The translations under genes were made by a program, and so were the position numbers. DNA of 10,196 bases from an uncultured Akkermansia sp. (GTDB lineage Bacteria; Verrucomicrobiota; Verrucomicrobiia; Verrucomicrobiales; Akkermansiaceae): NCBI GenBank assembly GCA_904501955.1, contig CAJGCY010000093.1, forward strand, positions 1 to 10,196. Reading direction: 5' to 3'. Under the pieces are notes generated by a model, which worked only from the letters and a program-made list of their open reading frames with translations, was not told the DNA's origin and did not search any database. Shown one piece after another: positions 1 to 7,164 of the stretch. Within the stretch, counting starts at the first letter, position 1, and each line of letters begins with the position of its first letter.

Positions 1-1320
1 GGTGAAACCTACGGCTATGACTACGACAACGTTGGCAACCGCCGTATGTCCATGGAGGCAGGTGATTACGCCTTCTACGAGGCTAACGAGCTGAACCAGT
101 ACACGGACATCACCGGCTCGGAGTACGAAGCGGACTTCAGCTTCACGCCCACCTTCGATGCCGACGGCAATCAAACCGTCATCAAGACAGAGACCGGTAT
201 TTGGACAGCTGTCTACAACGCAGAGAACCGCCCCGTCAGCTTCACCAATGAAGCCACCGGCACTGTAGTTACCTGCGCCTATGATAGCATGGGCCGCCGC
301 AGCTTTAAGCAAGTAACCGTCAACGGCACCGTCACGCTGCACCAGCGTTACCTGTACCGTGGTTACCTGCAAATCGCCTGCATCGACCTCACCCGCAGCC
401 ACCACCCGGGGCTTTGGCTCATCACGTGGGATCCCACCGAGCCCATCGCCACCCGACCTCTGGCCATCCAAAAGGACGGCACCTGGTACACATACGGCCT
501 TGACCTCACCAAGAACGTGTGCGAAGTTTTCGGCTCAACCGGCTACATCGCCACCTCTTACACCTACTCTCCCTACGGCTCCGTAACAGCTACAGGCTCC
601 GTTACCCAGCCTATCCAGTGGAGTAGTGAGGTGTGGGATAGTGAACTCGGCATGGTGTATTATAATTATCGTAATTATAATGCAATGATGGGTAGATGGA
701 TTGAGAAAGATTGGCTTGAAACAACTCAGAGAGAAAACGTGTATTCAATGTGTCACAATGCCCCAATAAATTCCTACGACTCTCTAGGGCTAAAAAGCAG
801 AAAACAACGCGAAGATGACAGAAAAAAAGCGCATTCGAGGGAGCGTACTGGCCGAGCTCTAAATAAAGACGCTAAACGTACTTCTGAAATGTTGAATAAG
901 ATAAATGCTCAACAGGTTAAGATCAACGAGCTAGCTAAACAAAATACAACCATTCACACAAGAGGCGTAGGTTTACCAGCATCAGCAAATGCTATAAGTA
1001 TCTTTGTGGAAGGTTGCTTAAAATACGAAGCTATACGAGATCTGGACACAGTCTACGCAATTACTAAAAATATTGATATACTTTGCAAAACAGCAAAATA
1101 TAAAGAATCGCCAAAATATGAAGGCGATGGGTGCTGTGTTGTTCGATTTCTATTTCAAGTATATTACATAAATAATAGTAACCACTATGATTTGCTTACG
1201 GATACCATCACTTATTATTCCATGCCGTGCAGGAAAATGAGTTTTGCAGACCGCAGGGTTCGAATGCAAGAAATAGTTTACATAAAAATACCTATGTTTA
1301 GCAATAAATTAATCATTTAA
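1..1320 (+). CDS. RHS-repeat protein, C-terminal part with variable tip (5' end outside window)
   Basis: The reading frame is open from base 1, so the gene starts upstream. The visible 439 residues begin with YD-repeat-like sequence (Tyr-Gly-Tyr-Asp-Tyr-Asp-Asn near residues 4-10). They run through the RHS-associated core, with a Trp-Ser-Ser-Glu-Val-Trp-Asp motif at about residue 207, Tyr-Tyr-Asn-Tyr-Arg-Asn-Tyr at about 220 and Gly-Arg-Trp at about 231. The core closes with Asp-Ser-Leu-Gly-Leu at about 260-264, the position of the usual DPxGL boundary. RHS proteins typically form a shell around a C-terminal toxin used in contact-dependent or secreted competition. The tip here (about residues 265-439) begins Lys/Arg/Glu-rich and helical and continues with scattered cysteines (including a Cys-Cys pair). 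I recognise no toxin family in it. GC drops from 35/60 bases at 541-600 to 18/60 at 661-720, so the join lies inside the conserved core end. The activity of the tip is unknown. Confidence 0.85.
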   Translation, partial: GETYGYDYDNVGNRRMSMEAGDYAFYEANELNQYTDITGSEYEADFSFTPTFDADGNQTVIKTETGIWTAVYNAENRPVSFTNEATGTVVTCAYDSMGRRSFKQVTVNGTVTLHQRYLYRGYLQIACIDLTRSHHPGLWLITWDPTEPIATRPLAIQKDGTWYTYGLDLTKNVCEVFGSTGYIATSYTYSPYGSVTATGSVTQPIQWSSEVWDSELGMVYYNYRNYNAMMGRWIEKDWLETTQRENVYSMCHNAPINSYDSLGLKSRKQREDDRKKAHSRERTGRALNKDAKRTSEMLNKINAQQVKINELAKQNTTIHTRGVGLPASANAISIFVEGCLKYEAIRDLDTVYAITKNIDILCKTAKYKESPKYEGDGCCVVRFLFQVYYINNSNHYDLLTDTITYYSMPCRKMSFADRRVRMQEIVYIKIPMFSNKLII

Positions 1321-1342
1321 AATTTTGTTAATAGAAGCGTTT

Positions 1343-1370
1343 AAGAGAGAGGGAATATTCCCTCTCTCTT
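1343..1370 (+). terminator. Perfect 28-nt palindrome after the RHS gene, terminator-like
   Basis: Bases 1343-1356 (AAGAGAGAGGGAAT) are followed directly by their exact reverse complement at 1357-1370. The hairpin lies 22 bases after the RHS stop codon. It has no real U-tract beyond a few T's, so it may act as a transcript end or 3' stabiliser for both convergent genes. Rho-independent termination is inferred only. Confidence 0.6.
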
Positions 1371-1617
1371 TGGGCAGGCACCATTTTATGCCTCTCCGTC
1401 ATAACATTTGATGGATATAGTCTCCCTCGGGAGCCCAACACCCTAGCCCGGAAGGGATGTGGGGAAGGACGGCAATGAGTCTGTCCCCAATTCTAATAAA
1501 AATCTGCATTTCCTGTATGCCTGGCCTATCTCTAAATCAAATACCTGCTCCCTGTTTCCTTAAACGATATCTAAAATTGTTATAAAAACAGGGATACTGT
1601 CATAAGCTTCCTTATAT
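1371..1617. other. Non-coding stretch between convergent genes
   Basis: There is no convincing gene here. A GC-richer patch at about 1420-1495, carrying several short G/C-run inverted repeats and ending in a GTCTGTCCCC run, is embedded in AT-rich DNA. It could be a remnant of an older inserted element or of an earlier RHS tip region. The sequence alone does not decide this. Confidence 0.4.
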
Positions 1618-2379
1618 TCACCGATTCTTACAACTTTTTCTGTATATTTTCTCCACCTGAGATATGGGATAGCCATTCTCCACCTCCATCGGCAGTGCCG
1701 AAACTCGAACGAAAAAGATAGCTAAACCGCTTTCAATCATTAAGTAAGGATACCATTGTTCGCCATCAACAGATATGAACAACTCATTTCCATTGAGAAC
1801 GGCATTAGGCAAAAAATCGATATCGGCGCGGGCTGTATGAATGCCATGTTCCGTAAATGGAGCCCAGGACAATTCTGTTTTTTGAATAGTGCCCCCTTCA
1901 GATGATATGTATGACAGCTCAGTCGGTCTATTTTGCACACCATCCGTTACAAAAATCAACCTAAAGCCACATGTTGCATGTTCTGCAGAATCAGAATGAG
2001 TCACGCCGCCTATTCCGCCCATTAACGCCAAACCTTTATGGGGTGTTTTTTGGTTGAGGTAAAGATAGGACACATACATCGGCAAGTTACTTTCTGTAAG
2101 CTCTGCCGGTAATTCGCCATCATTTAACACGGGATACGTTTTCTGACGGCAAGATGGCAAGATAACGGATACAGCAAAAATAACAACACTTCCAATGAAA
2201 AGGATGAGTGAGAGAAGAAAAATACGATGATGCTTTGCAGAGGTGGAAGAACTCATGTCTCTTGTTGGTTCGTAGTTCCCGTGCATTCTAGCAAAACAGA
2301 AGAATAAATCAAGAAAAAAAGCGGAAATAGGGATTAATTTCCATAGCTGTCCAAAAAGCATTCTAAAGAAAGAGGGCAT
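1618..2379 (-). CDS. Hypothetical membrane-anchored exported protein
   Basis: This protein is not recognised. The longest reading gives 253 residues with two hydrophobic stretches: about residues 12-30, and about 53-75, the latter ending Leu-Pro-Ser-Cys. The remainder is polar and beta-like with no motif I can name. A start at the internal ATG at 2256 would give 212 residues. It would put one positively charged leader and hydrophobic segment at the N terminus, like a signal anchor or an atypical lipoprotein signal, and it is preceded by a purine-rich AAGAGAC. I find the shorter form at least as likely. The gene is convergent with the RHS gene and divergent from the one at 2510. It is AT-rich like the RHS tip, so it is a candidate accessory or immunity gene by position only. 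Confidence 0.55.
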   Translation of the reverse strand: MPSFFRMLFGQLWKLIPISAFFLDLFFCFARMHGNYEPTRDMSSSTSAKHHRIFLLSLILFIGSVVIFAVSVILPSCRQKTYPVLNDGELPAELTESNLPMYVSYLYLNQKTPHKGLALMGGIGGVTHSDSAEHATCGFRLIFVTDGVQNRPTELSYISSEGGTIQKTELSWAPFTEHGIHTARADIDFLPNAVLNGNELFISVDGEQWYPYLMIESGLAIFFVRVSALPMEVENGYPISQVEKIYRKSCKNR

Positions 2380-2474
2380 TATGAGGGGAAAAATATCAAC
2401 GAAATATAAAAAAACAAAAAAGGAGATTGAGTTCTGGGGTGCCAGCGATTAAACTGGCGGTGCTCAAAAAACAA

Positions 2475-2503
2475 TTGACATAGAGCAACATCTGTGATAA
2501 ATT
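2475..2503 (+). promoter_or_regulatory. Sigma-70-like promoter, leaderless geometry
   Basis: A consensus -35 TTGACA (2475-2480), a 17-bp spacer and -10 TAAATT (2498-2503) precede the ATG at 2510 by six bases. A start of transcription at the usual distance would fall on or next to the start codon. No Shine-Dalgarno sequence is present upstream of that ATG. Confidence 0.6.
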
Positions 2504-2509
2504 AAGTCT

Positions 2510-2956
2510 ATGAAGGTCATTTGTAACATGATTCTCTTTGGTGCTTTTTTTTATTTGCCGACCTATAGCGTTCACGCAGGCAATCTAAATGATGATAATA
2601 ATAAAGAACGACTTAAAACCACTCAATTATTAGATTCTTACCTTAATCTAAAGGACATTATCTCTGAAATCATAAAGAAAAATGATTATAAAACGCATGA
2701 AAGAGAATATAAAAGAGCACTTTATACTTTTGCTGCGGAGTCGTGTCGGGCAATAAGGGACTCAACTATCGAAGAATTACAAAAAGAAACAGATGAAATC
2801 AGCATTTTTAAACGACTCATTCAGTCGGATATAGATATTTTTACAAAAAATTATAGACTTATGATTTCCATACGAAGGGAACAGGGGTATACAATTCCGA
2901 ATGACCTAAAAGAGATGGAAGACGTAGTGATATTTGCTTTATTAAGTGAGTGGTAG
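2510..2956 (+). CDS. Hypothetical exported protein; possible N-terminal half of a split gene
   Basis: This protein is 148 residues and not recognised. Residues 1-23 form a Sec-type signal peptide: a Lys near the start, a hydrophobic core Met-Ile-Leu-Phe-Gly-Ala-Phe-Phe, and a Val-His-Ala cleavage site. The rest is highly charged and predicted helical (many Lys, Glu, Asp, Ile), so a periplasmic helical domain is likely. The stop is a TAG at 2954-2956. The same frame reopens at once and continues without another stop to 3400, encoding membrane segments. The two may therefore be one gene of about 296 codons interrupted by an amber codon. A strong promoter at 2475-2503 supports real expression. 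Its position next to an RHS tip makes immunity a possible role, which is not demonstrated. Confidence 0.55.
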   Translation: MKVICNMILFGAFFYLPTYSVHAGNLNDDNNKERLKTTQLLDSYLNLKDIISEIIKKNDYKTHEREYKRALYTFAAESCRAIRDSTIEELQKETDEISIFKRLIQSDIDIFTKNYRLMISIRREQGYTIPNDLKEMEDVVIFALLSEW

Positions 2957-2962
2957 TTCCTG

Positions 2963-3400
2963 TTGACTTTCCTTGCAAAAGATGCGTTTTTCACGGAAGA
3001 TTCAATCAACGATAGAGACTTAAAACCAACACTAATCAGAACTTATTTTATGTTTCTCCCTGTTATATTGTTAGTATTATTGTCATGTATTCTTTTTGTC
3101 CTTCTTTCAATAGGTATGTTGATATTTTTAGCGTACAAGGTGAAAAGGATATCGCAATTCCTTTTATGGTGCTTGCTGTGTTTTCTCTTTTACGCGAAAG
3201 CCTACTTTATGTTGTTTTTCGATGCAGTCAGTTCATATTTTCATTTACGCGTATTTCTCATCATTTTTCTTTGTTGCATAGTTATTCCGTTATGCTTCCG
3301 AGGCTTATTCGCGTTCATCAAAAAAAGGTATAGCGTCGGTGATTTGCATAAAGCCACGGATATCAGCAACGAGGCTCCCGATGTCCGCTCAGAGAGTTAA
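2963..3400 (+). CDS. Hypothetical multi-pass membrane protein; possible C-terminal half of a split gene
   Basis: This protein is not recognised. It would use a TTG start with no clear ribosome site. An ATG at 3050 is an alternative that removes the charged leader and leaves 116 residues. There are about three hydrophobic segments: residues ~28-57, ~66-90 and ~96-120. The C terminus is basic then polar. It is in the same frame as the preceding exported protein, separated only by TAG plus two codons, so the pair may be one interrupted gene. The C-terminal 25 or so codons are matched by a second copy at 4186-4260. The copies differ in 13 of 25 codons, and 8 of those differences are silent. That pattern of selection on protein argues that this reading frame is real and belongs to a family. 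Confidence 0.5.
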   Translation: MTFLAKDAFFTEDSINDRDLKPTLIRTYFMFLPVILLVLLSCILFVLLSIGMLIFLAYKVKRISQFLLWCLLCFLFYAKAYFMLFFDAVSSYFHLRVFLIIFLCCIVIPLCFRGLFAFIKKRYSVGDLHKATDISNEAPDVRSES

Positions 3401-3475
3401 GCTTATCCGACGACGCCCTGCTCTATTTCGAACTGCACCAGCTCGCGCAAGGGGGCGTGCTGAGGGAGCTTTAAC
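3244..3475. repeat. Direct repeat copy A: membrane-protein tail plus recG end
   Basis: This stretch aligns with 4176-4409. The order is the same in both copies: the tail of the 2963-type membrane gene, a diverged middle, then the antisense recG 3' end. The last 73 bases (3403-3475) match 4337-4409 with three mismatches. The first roughly 75 bases are clearly related, and the middle (about 3335-3400) is mostly unalignable by eye. Confidence 0.85.
3403..3475 (-). pseudogene. Detached recG 3' end (last 24 codons)
   Basis: On the - strand this reads the RecG C terminus ending Gln-Gly-Val-Val-Gly-stop, identical to the intact gene except Leu to Ile in Phe-Glu-Leu-Glu. Of the three base differences, two are silent and one is conservative. 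Similarity stops abruptly at 3475 and nothing upstream of it belongs to recG, so it cannot make a protein by itself. The mild, mostly silent divergence suggests it came from a functional recG in a related strain rather than decaying in place. Confidence 0.85.
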
Positions 3476-3573
3476 TTACTCGCCATATTTTGATACATCA
3501 AAAGAGAGTCCTACTCAAGAAGAAACAATTTTGTTCAATATAATATTTTCAGCAACATACACAATTATGTTTA

Positions 3574-4083
3574 CTAATTCATTTTATTCGGTATCTGACC
3601 ACACATCAAAAACAACCCAAAATAGAAAAATAACAAAACACAAAAAGCCAGAGTTTTATTCGTTTTAAAAACAGGATTTAAAAATCTCAGCAACGAAAGT
3701 AAAGAGTTGCCGAGAAAACAGGAAACACTACACCAAAAAGAGATAATCAAAAAATTAAACGTTGTCATGTTAATACATGGCCATAATCTGATAGGATCTA
3801 CGTAGATGATAATACTAAAAAGAAGAACAATATTAGTATATATAAGCGCGTATCTTAATATCAAATCACGAGGAACAAAAAAATACAATCGTTCATATAA
3901 TAGGCCTAAGGGTACTACAAACAAAAGAAAATCAGACAACACTCTTAATGCACTATCACTACATCCGTAAAGCAATCCACGAGGTAACACCAGACAATCG
4001 AAGCATTCCAACAATAACGAAACAAATAGAAACACAAAAAATAACAATTGGAATCTAATTGAATAAACGAACTTGAAAATCAT
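3574..4083 (-). CDS. Hypothetical multi-pass membrane protein
   Basis: This is a 169-residue, very hydrophobic protein that I do not recognise. It has about five membrane segments (around residues 11-33, 48-70, 76-95, 107-130 and 142-162) joined by short loops. There are two Leu-Leu-Tyr turns and several cysteines, and no catalytic motif is visible. It starts at ATG 4083. No good ribosome site is seen, and only a weak AT-rich -10-like element lies upstream. It is convergent with 2963-3400 and sits between the two direct repeats that carry the recG end, so it could be lost or gained as a unit by recombination. Small multi-pass proteins beside RHS tips can be immunity proteins to membrane-active toxins. 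That role is inference from position only. Confidence 0.55.
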   Translation of the reverse strand: MIFKFVYSIRFQLLFFVFLFVSLLLECFDCLVLPRGLLYGCSDSALRVLSDFLLFVVPLGLLYERLYFFVPRDLILRYALIYTNIVLLFSIIIYVDPIRLWPCINMTTFNFLIISFWCSVSCFLGNSLLSLLRFLNPVFKTNKTLAFCVLLFFYFGLFLMCGQIPNKMN

Positions 4084-4164
4084 ATGGGACTTAATTAGAG
4101 GTTGAGATTGCTATCCAGCGCGAAGAATAGCATTTTCTTTATTTAAAGTCAATCCGATTTTTAG

Positions 4165-4269
4165 GGAAACGCTTATTTATGTGTGTTTCTCATCATTTTT
4201 CTTTGTTGCATTATTATTCCCGTATGCTTTCGCGGGATATTTGCTCACATCAAGAAAAAGCGTCAGTGA
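4165..4269 (+). pseudogene. Orphan 3' fragment of a membrane-protein gene like 2963-3400
   Basis: The frame reads ...Val-Phe-Leu-Ile-Ile-Phe-Leu-Cys-Cys-Ile-Ile-Ile-Pro-Val-Cys-Phe-Arg-Gly... and ends at TGA 4267-4269. About 20 of 25 residues match the tail of the 2963-3400 product. A TAG at 4162 closes the frame upstream, so only about 34 codons survive. It sits directly against the recG 3' end, as the intact version's tail sits against the recG fragment at 3403. It looks like what remains of an older resident gene. Confidence 0.75.
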
Positions 4270-4409
4270 TTTTGCATAGAGCGACGCTAAAGGAACAACT
4301 ATTTCCCCCTGGAGAGAATCACCGGGCGATTAAAGATTAACCGACGACGCCCTGCTCTAATTCGAACTGCACCAGCTCGCGCAAAGGGGCGTGCTGAGGG
4401 AGCTTTAAC
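4176..4409. repeat. Direct repeat copy B: membrane-protein tail plus genuine recG end
   Basis: This is the partner of 3244-3475, offset by about 932-934 bases. It includes the 3' end of the intact recG gene, which marks it as the resident copy. Homology ends at 4409, where the recG coding sequence continues but copy A does not. Confidence 0.85.
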
Positions 4410-6475
4410 ATGGGGTCGGCATCGAGGATGGCGTTGGCATCGCGGTTGGCGCGGTGAATCAGGCGCGTATCACTCAACCACTCTGCAAATTGGACGGCGC
4501 CAAGGCCACTCTGCGCTGTGCCGAGCACATCACCGGGGCCACGCAGGCGGAAATCTTCCTCCGCGATTTCAAAACCGTTGAGCGTACGGCAGAGCACCTC
4601 AAGCTTTTCCCTGCCGGGCTCACCCGCGGCGGCGTCCGACAAGAGAATGCAGTAGCTTTTGTGCTGACCGCGGCCGATACGCCCGCGCAGCTGGTGCAGC
4701 TGGGAGAGGCCGAAGGTGTCGGCATCATTGATGAGCATGATGGTGGCATTCGGCACGTCCACACCCACCTCCACCACGGTGGTGGCAATCAAGATGTGGG
4801 TGGAATTACTGCGAAAATCCGCCATGACGGCATCTTTTTCCTCAGGGGAGAGGCGGCCGTGCAGCAAGCCGATGGGCTCACCGGGGAAAATCTCTTTCCA
4901 TTTTTCCCACTCGGACACGGCGGCGGTGCGCTCCGTTTTTTCGCTTTCCTCGATAAGGGGGGAAACGATGTAAATTTGGCGTCCGGCATCTAACTCCGAG
5001 CGCATGAAAGCGATGATACGCTTCATGTTCTTCGGGGAGCGCAGCGCGGTGATGATTTCGCCACGGTTGGCGGGCAACTCATCGATAATGGACACATCCA
5101 AGTCACCGTAGAGGGTCAGCGTGAGCGTACGGGGGATGGGGGTAGCCGTCATTACCAGCACATCCGGGTTGTCCGCCGTGCAGGTGAACTTCTCACGCTG
5201 GGCGACACCGAATTTGTGCTGCTCATCAATGACGGCTAGGCCGAGATTCTGCGGGCGGTGCTTTTTGTACAGCAGCGCATGAGTGCCGACAAGAATACGC
5301 GGTGTAGCATCCGCCGATTGAGGGTCATCCGCCACGTAGCCGACGTCATCCGCACGGTCGGAGGTACGCAGAGACAGGCGCACATCCATAAGGTGCAGGA
5401 GTTTGCGGAAGTTGTTGTAATGTTGCTCCGCCAAAATTTGTGTAGGGGCAATCATGGCAGCCGTTTTACCGCTCTCCACCGCCAGCAGCATGGCACAGAG
5501 TGCAACCAAGGTTTTGCCGCTGCCTACATCACCCTGTAGCAGGCGGTTCATTTGCTGCGGGCGCGACATATCCGCCCGAATCTCCTCCACACAGCGCATT
5601 TGGGCTGCCGTGAGGCGGAACGGTAGGCTCTGCAGCAGCTCCTGCAGGTAGCCATCCCCCACAGCGGTGATGAGCCCGGGGCGCCCCTGCGATTGACGCC
5701 GCCGCCAAGCCACGCGGAATTGCTGCTGAAAACACTCCGCCAGAGCGAAGCGCATGCGGGCTTTGTGAGCGAGCTCCGGCTCCGCAGGAAAATGCAGGTC
5801 TTGCAGGGCTTGGCGGAACGGATAAGCCGGAGCAACATCATAGCCCGGTTGCGGCAGCTCCTCCGGCATGAGCTGCAGCAACTTGTACACCAAGGCTCGG
5901 AATGAACGGGGAGCAATACCGGATACCGCGCGATAAATGGGAACAATGCGGTGCGTATGGATGTACTCACAGGATTCCGCAGACTCAGTTACGGGGGAAA
6001 CCATGCCCCCCATGGCGCGCTCCACCAAACGCGCGCCGACATCCTCATCTTCCATGACTTCAAAATCCGGATTGGTCATGGTCAGCTTACCGGCAAACTC
6101 TTTTACCTTGCCATAGACGGAGAGATTCATGCCCACGGCGAGCATTTTCGCCACGTAAGGCATATTGAACCAGCGCAAAAGCAGGCGCGGGCCATAGGGC
6201 TCACCCTCCGCCCCGGCGCTGACCTCAAAATAGCGCTTGTAAGAGAAACGCCAGCCTGCGCTGTACACATGCAGCTGCAAGCTGGCGGTTTCGCCACTCA
6301 GAAGGGCGTTGATGGGCTTGGTGCAGCGGCGGTCCTCATAACGGCGGGGCACTCGCAGCAGCACATCCCCCACGGTGGTGTAGGAAGCCGCTTGCAGGGC
6401 TTTGAGCTCGCGCGGCGTCACCCAAGCGAACTCACTGAGCGCTTGGGTGAATGGCTGGGGGACGAAATCCGACAT
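4337..6475 (-). CDS. recG: ATP-dependent DNA helicase RecG
   Basis: RecG remodels stalled replication forks and branched recombination intermediates in the cytoplasm. The product is 712 residues, within the usual range. The N-terminal wedge/OB region spans about 1-270. The Walker A motif Gly-Asp-Val-Gly-Ser-Gly-Lys-Thr lies at about 315-322. The DEQH box is at about 417-420, the Thr-Ala-Thr motif III is at about 443-445, and the SF2 motif Gln-Leu-Arg-Gly-Arg-Ile-Gly-Arg-Gly is at about 595-603. The RecG-typical Phe-Arg-Leu-Arg-Gly-Pro-Gly-Asp segment is at about 642-649. The ATG shares its A with the TGA of the amidase gene upstream (TGATG), so translation is probably coupled and the two genes form an operon. 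No terminator is seen after the stop. The last 24 codons are duplicated at 3403-3475. Confidence 0.97.
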   Translation of the reverse strand: MSDFVPQPFTQALSEFAWVTPRELKALQAASYTTVGDVLLRVPRRYEDRRCTKPINALLSGETASLQLHVYSAGWRFSYKRYFEVSAGAEGEPYGPRLLLRWFNMPYVAKMLAVGMNLSVYGKVKEFAGKLTMTNPDFEVMEDEDVGARLVERAMGGMVSPVTESAESCEYIHTHRIVPIYRAVSGIAPRSFRALVYKLLQLMPEELPQPGYDVAPAYPFRQALQDLHFPAEPELAHKARMRFALAECFQQQFRVAWRRRQSQGRPGLITAVGDGYLQELLQSLPFRLTAAQMRCVEEIRADMSRPQQMNRLLQGDVGSGKTLVALCAMLLAVESGKTAAMIAPTQILAEQHYNNFRKLLHLMDVRLSLRTSDRADDVGYVADDPQSADATPRILVGTHALLYKKHRPQNLGLAVIDEQHKFGVAQREKFTCTADNPDVLVMTATPIPRTLTLTLYGDLDVSIIDELPANRGEIITALRSPKNMKRIIAFMRSELDAGRQIYIVSPLIEESEKTERTAAVSEWEKWKEIFPGEPIGLLHGRLSPEEKDAVMADFRSNSTHILIATTVVEVGVDVPNATIMLINDADTFGLSQLHQLRGRIGRGQHKSYCILLSDAAAGEPGREKLEVLCRTLNGFEIAEEDFRLRGPGDVLGTAQSGLGAVQFAEWLSDTRLIHRANRDANAILDADPMLKLPQHAPLRELVQFELEQGVVG

Positions 6476-7158
6476 CAGCGGTTGGATACACCGTTGTTAA
6501 TGCAACGGTAGTAATAGTCAATGCGGGAAAGGAACCACATCCACTTCGGGCCGGGTCGACCATTGCTCATCAGCGGAGCGGGACAATTCTTACCGGTCCA
6601 GTGATAGTGGGGCACCACGTAACGCATGCGGACGCCGTAGCGCTTCATCAACACGGCGGTAAGCTTGGCGGCGCGATCCCACGTGCGGAAGTGGTTGTGA
6701 CCGGTGCTCTCGCACTCGCACATCTCGATGCCGATGGAGTTGTTATTACCCGCGCTGGAGCCGGCATGCCAGCCGGTTTCATGCAGGGGCAGGTTCTGCA
6801 CCACCATGAACTGATCCACCGTGAAGTGCCAGCTGCGGTTTGTGAACGCACCGCGGCACAAAGCGCGGGAGTGCTGCATGGCGGTAGAGGTCGGGGAGTG
6901 ATTCGCCGTGCTGTGAATGGTGATGAAAGAGGGACGCAACCGCTTGGAACCACGGCGCTGACGAGAGCCGGCGGGCATCAGGCGGATTTTGATATTAGCC
7001 TCCTTGGCCAAACGAGTGATAGAGCGCGGCATCAAGGGAGTGGTATCCGTCTTAAAGTTGTAAACAGGCGGGCGCCTGTAGCTGTTCGACCCTTGCTGGC
7101 AACCGAGCATGCATGCCACAGCAAGGATGATAAATGCAAAAAAAGTACGATACGCCAT
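6475..7158 (-). CDS. N-acetylmuramoyl-L-alanine amidase family lipoprotein (amidase_2/PGRP fold)
   Basis: The predicted role is zinc-dependent cleavage between N-acetylmuramic acid and the peptide stem of peptidoglycan, in the periplasm. The start is ATG 7158 (227 residues), chosen because a hydrophobic signal ending Cys-Met-Leu-Gly-Cys, a lipobox-like site with Cys20, follows immediately. A longer reading from 7218 adds 20 residues that would disrupt this signal. The catalytic domain covers about 75-215. It has His82 in Ile-Thr-Ile-His-Ser-Thr, Trp-His at 110-111 and Ser-Ile-Gly-Ile-Glu-Met-Cys at 141-147. The zinc-site motif His-Tyr-His-Trp-Thr-Gly-Lys-Asn-Cys-Pro lies at 184-193. A Ser/Arg-rich linker (about 21-75) separates the anchor and domain. 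It is the first gene of the operon with recG (1-base overlap), an unusual pairing with no obvious shared function. Confidence 0.88.
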   Translation of the reverse strand: MAYRTFFAFIILAVACMLGCQQGSNSYRRPPVYNFKTDTTPLMPRSITRLAKEANIKIRLMPAGSRQRRGSKRLRPSFITIHSTANHSPTSTAMQHSRALCRGAFTNRSWHFTVDQFMVVQNLPLHETGWHAGSSAGNNNSIGIEMCECESTGHNHFRTWDRAAKLTAVLMKRYGVRMRYVVPHYHWTGKNCPAPLMSNGRPGPKWMWFLSRIDYYYRCINNGVSNR

Positions 7159-7164
7159 GGCTTT

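Noticed and set aside
1474..1584. Short + strand frame of about 36 codons
   Set aside because: There is no ribosome site and no recognised similarity, and it lies within a compositionally odd non-coding patch.
2427..2483. Possible 18-codon leader peptide with AAGGAGA and a TTG start
   Set aside because: It has the look of a ribosome site but overlaps the -35 element of the 2510 promoter, so it would not be on that transcript. There is no other support.
3339..3668. + strand reading frame of 109 codons
   Set aside because: It runs over the tail of the 2963 gene and the antisense recG fragment, has no protein-like composition and begins inside another gene.
3476..4175. Insertion sequence between direct repeats
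   Set aside because: There is no transposase, no terminal inverted repeats and no short target duplication. The flanking repeats are gene tails rather than IS ends.
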